NCBI GenBank assembly: GCA_038245795.1
Contig: JBBRSC010000178.1
Location: forward strand, 1-7,066
Direction of reading: 5' to 3'
Source of the DNA: JBBRSC01 sp038245795
Lineage (GTDB): Bacteria; Actinomycetota; Acidimicrobiia; Acidimicrobiales; Microtrichaceae
DNA length: 7,066 nucleotides
Positions 5,269 through 7,066 of the stretch are shown here, one piece after another; position 1 is the stretch's first letter, and each line of letters begins with the position of its first letter. Position numbers and translations under genes: made by a program. The notes below the pieces were generated by a model. The model was not told the DNA's origin and did not search any database. It saw nothing but the letters and a program-made list of their open reading frames with translations.

Positions 5269-5990
5269 TGACCGAGCCCACCTCGACCTTTGCGCCCATC
5301 GACCCTGAGAACCTCCCGGTCGGCGATGACAAGGTGGCGGCCGTCCGCAACATGTTCGACACCATTGCCCCGCGGTACGACCTGGTGAATCGAATCATGA
5401 CCTTCCGGATGGATGTCGGCTGGCGACGGCGGACCGTCTCGGCGCTCGGACTGCCACCGGGTTCGCTCATCGCGGATCTCGCCTGCGGTACTGGCGACTT
5501 CTGCTTCGAGCTCGCCGATCGCGGCATGGTCCCCATCGGCTTCGACCTCTCGTATGGGATGCTCGCCGCCGCGCCGACCGACTTCCCACGTGCCCAGGCC
5601 GATGCGTTGCGTCTGCCGCTCCGCGACGGAAGCCTTGACGGCGTCACGTGCGGGTTCGCCCTGCGGAACTTCGCTGAGCTCGGACCCTTCTTCGCCGAGA
5701 TGTCGCGGGTCGTCCGGCCCGGCGGACGGATCGCCTTTCTCGAGGTCGCGACGCCCCCAAACCCCGTTCTCCGCTTCGGTCACGGCATCTATTTCGGCAA
5801 GGTCGTACCGCTCGTTGGCGGGCTGTTGTCGGATCGCTCCGCCTATTCGTATCTGCCGAAATCGGTGGCGTACCTCCCCGAACCAGACGACATGATGGGC
5901 CAGCTCCGAGCGAGCGGGTTCTCCGATGCGCGGCGACAGTTGCTGTCCGTCGGTATCTCGCAGCTGATCTCCGCCACCCGGGACCACTGA
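5268..5990 (+). CDS. menG: Demethylmenaquinone methyltransferase, UbiE/COQ5 family
   Basis: This 240-aa SAM-dependent C-methyltransferase would methylate demethylmenaquinone to menaquinone, the last step of the classical Men pathway. UbiE-family signature 1 is recognisable at 28-52 (NMFDTIAPRYDLVNRIM... ending in GW). The SAM-binding motif I is DLACGTGDFCFEL (70-82), with the acidic FDL motif at 92-94. Signature 2 appears as RVVRPGGRIAFLEVA (147-161). The C-terminal LSVGISQLISATR (226-238) resembles the LTGGxAQLxTATR ending of actinobacterial members. Length is normal for the family. The start GTG 5268 agrees with the -10 element placed six bases upstream. An isochorismate synthase gene follows after 5 bp, which supports menaquinone rather than ubiquinone synthesis. 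Confidence 0.93.
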   Translation: MTEPTSTFAPIDPENLPVGDDKVAAVRNMFDTIAPRYDLVNRIMTFRMDVGWRRRTVSALGLPPGSLIADLACGTGDFCFELADRGMVPIGFDLSYGMLAAAPTDFPRAQADALRLPLRDGSLDGVTCGFALRNFAELGPFFAEMSRVVRPGGRIAFLEVATPPNPVLRFGHGIYFGKVVPLVGGLLSDRSAYSYLPKSVAYLPEPDDMMGQLRASGFSDARRQLLSVGISQLISATRDH

Positions 5991-5995
5991 TCGAC

Positions 5996-7066
5996 GTGAG
6001 GTGTGAGACCCGACCGCTGGATCACCTCGACGACGACCTACTCGACACTGCCACCGTTCGTTTCGATTCCCCGCGGCGCTCGTTGCGAGGATGGGGGGAA
6101 GCAGTACGGATCGACGTACCAGCGCCGTGGGTCGACCACGTCGACGTGGTGCGCCAGCGCATGGCATCAATGGACATCGACGATTCGATCGGACGGCCGG
6201 CGAGCGGTCCGGTGGCCTTCGCGGCGCTTCCGTTCGATCGTTCGGCCGCTGGAAGCTTCGTCGTGCCCGCGGTGATCGTCGGCTCCACTCCCGACGGAGA
6301 CCGCTGGACGTCGATCATCGACGGCGCAGTGATCCCCGAGATTCGTCCGCGTCCTGTCCCGCGCCGTGTCGAGTTCGCGTCGGACATGGACCCCGACATG
6401 TGGTGCGACACCGTTGCGGAGGCGACCAAACGCATCGCGTCGGGCGAGCTCACCAAGGCCGTTCTGGCGCGACACCTGACCGCCATCGCCGATGTCGACC
6501 TCGATCCGGTCGCCATCGCCGGTCGATTGGCGCGGTCCCACCCGCAGGCATTGCGTTTCTGTATCGACGGGTTCGTGGGGGCATCGCCCGAGCTGCTCGT
6601 CTCGCGTTTCAACGACGTTGTCCGCGCTCATCCCATGGCGGGCACCACCCCACGCAGCGGCGATCCGGCTCGCGATCATCAGCAGGCCGCCGAGCTGTTG
6701 GCATCCGCGAAGAACCGCGTGGAGCATCAGATCACCATCGACTTCGTGGTCGATGCACTGCTGAGTTTCTGCTCGTATCTGGATTCCGAGCCGGAGCCGT
6801 CGGTGGTCCCCGCCGGGAGCGTTCAACACCTCGCGACCATGGTCGAGGGTCGACTCAGTCATCCCGCTCCGTCAGCGGTCGATCTGGTCGCTGCGCTCCA
6901 TCCCACACCGGCCGTAGGGGGTTGGCCCCGCGCCGAGGCCCTGGCATTGATCACCGAACTCGAGTCCACCGGACGCGGCCGCTATGCGGGACCCGTTGGC
7001 TGGGTCGACAGTTTCGGCAACGGCGCCTGGGCCGTGGGGATCCGATCTGCGTCGATTTCCGGCCGG
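5996..7066 (+). CDS. menF: Isochorismate synthase (chorismate-binding family), 3'-truncated by the window edge
   Basis: The frame is open from GTG 5996 to the last base, giving 357 visible residues; the end is outside the window. Known role: Mg2+-dependent conversion of chorismate to isochorismate, the entry step of menaquinone synthesis. Visible family features are the general-base Lys154 in ELTKAVLAR (151-159), the general-acid Glu199 in GASPELLVS (195-203), HPMAGTTPRSGD (212-223), KNRVEH with Glu243 (239-244), HPTPAVGG (302-309), and RYAGPVGWVD (329-338) with AVGIRSA (346-352). Family members are about 400 aa or longer, so roughly 40-60 C-terminal residues, including the last metal-binding Glu, should lie beyond the edge. 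The start gives an N terminus with the common TRPLD. It lies 5 bp after the methyltransferase stop with no clear Shine-Dalgarno, so translational coupling is likely. EntC/DhbC-type siderophore enzymes are close relatives; the neighbour favours MenF. Confidence 0.9.
   Translation, partial: MRCETRPLDHLDDDLLDTATVRFDSPRRSLRGWGEAVRIDVPAPWVDHVDVVRQRMASMDIDDSIGRPASGPVAFAALPFDRSAAGSFVVPAVIVGSTPDGDRWTSIIDGAVIPEIRPRPVPRRVEFASDMDPDMWCDTVAEATKRIASGELTKAVLARHLTAIADVDLDPVAIAGRLARSHPQALRFCIDGFVGASPELLVSRFNDVVRAHPMAGTTPRSGDPARDHQQAAELLASAKNRVEHQITIDFVVDALLSFCSYLDSEPEPSVVPAGSVQHLATMVEGRLSHPAPSAVDLVAALHPTPAVGGWPRAEALALITELESTGRGRYAGPVGWVDSFGNGAWAVGIRSASISGR
6135..6150. repeat. Perfect 16-bp palindrome inside the isochorismate synthase gene
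   Basis: ACCACGTC at 6135-6142 is followed directly by its reverse complement GACGTGGT at 6143-6150. It lies at about codons 47-52. The symmetry is plain; in GC-rich coding sequence a match of this size can arise by chance and no function is inferred. Confidence 0.7.

Noticed and set aside
5199..6170. Long minus-strand open frame (323 codons) opposite the methyltransferase gene
   Set aside because: It lies entirely over a well-supported gene and the divergent promoter, its translation is rich in Arg/Gly/Asp without recognisable motifs, and such antisense openness is usual in GC-rich DNA.
6167..6862. Minus-strand open frame of 231 codons opposite the isochorismate synthase
   Set aside because: The plus strand carries an uninterrupted enzyme with catalytic motifs; the antisense frame shows no recognisable domain.
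1..7066. A previously undescribed multi-gene system
   Set aside because: Every sizeable gene belongs to a well-known metabolic or envelope family with its motifs intact; there are no unknown genes, mobile-element remnants, CRISPR-like arrays or structured RNA candidates.

Overview
The window reads as ordinary, gene-dense chromosome from a high-GC actinobacterium. The evidence is GC-rich codon use, three GTG starts among the five visible starts, apparently leaderless promoters, and proteins that resemble mycobacterial/actinobacterial families: an HtdZ/NodN-like hydratase, a FadD19-like acyl-CoA ligase and a Tap/Hip1-like lipoprotein hydrolase. The lineage cannot be fixed from the sequence alone; an Acidimicrobiia-type organism is my guess.

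Layout. Positions 1-444 (+) hold the 3' part, nearly complete, of a MaoC/NodN-type (R)-specific enoyl-CoA hydratase, followed by a 9-bp hairpin. Positions 529-2145 (+) encode a secreted lipoprotein serine hydrolase of the tripeptidyl-aminopeptidase-like family. Positions 2237-3886 (+) encode an acyl-CoA synthetase. It converges on an acyl-CoA dehydrogenase at 3939-5180 (-), and the junction between their stop codons carries a 22-bp tandem repeat in nearly three copies. An 87-bp divergent gap with promoter-like and palindromic elements leads into 5268-5990 (+), a demethylmenaquinone/ubiquinone-type C-methyltransferase. An isochorismate synthase starts 5 bp later at 5996 and runs off the right edge.

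Functional picture. The hydratase, ligase and dehydrogenase are acyl-CoA enzymes of the kind used in fatty-acid or sterol-side-chain beta-oxidation: CoA activation, alpha,beta-dehydrogenation and double-bond hydration. They need not share one pathway. The two right-hand genes catalyse the first committed step and the final methylation of classical menaquinone synthesis and look like one operon. The hydrolase is probably an unrelated envelope enzyme.

I found no evidence of a mobile element, CRISPR array, RNA gene or novel defence or biosynthetic system. The points worth a second look are small-scale: the tandem repeat spanning two convergent stop codons, a perfect 22-bp palindrome inside the ligase gene, and the repeated TANNNT-N6-GTG start architecture.
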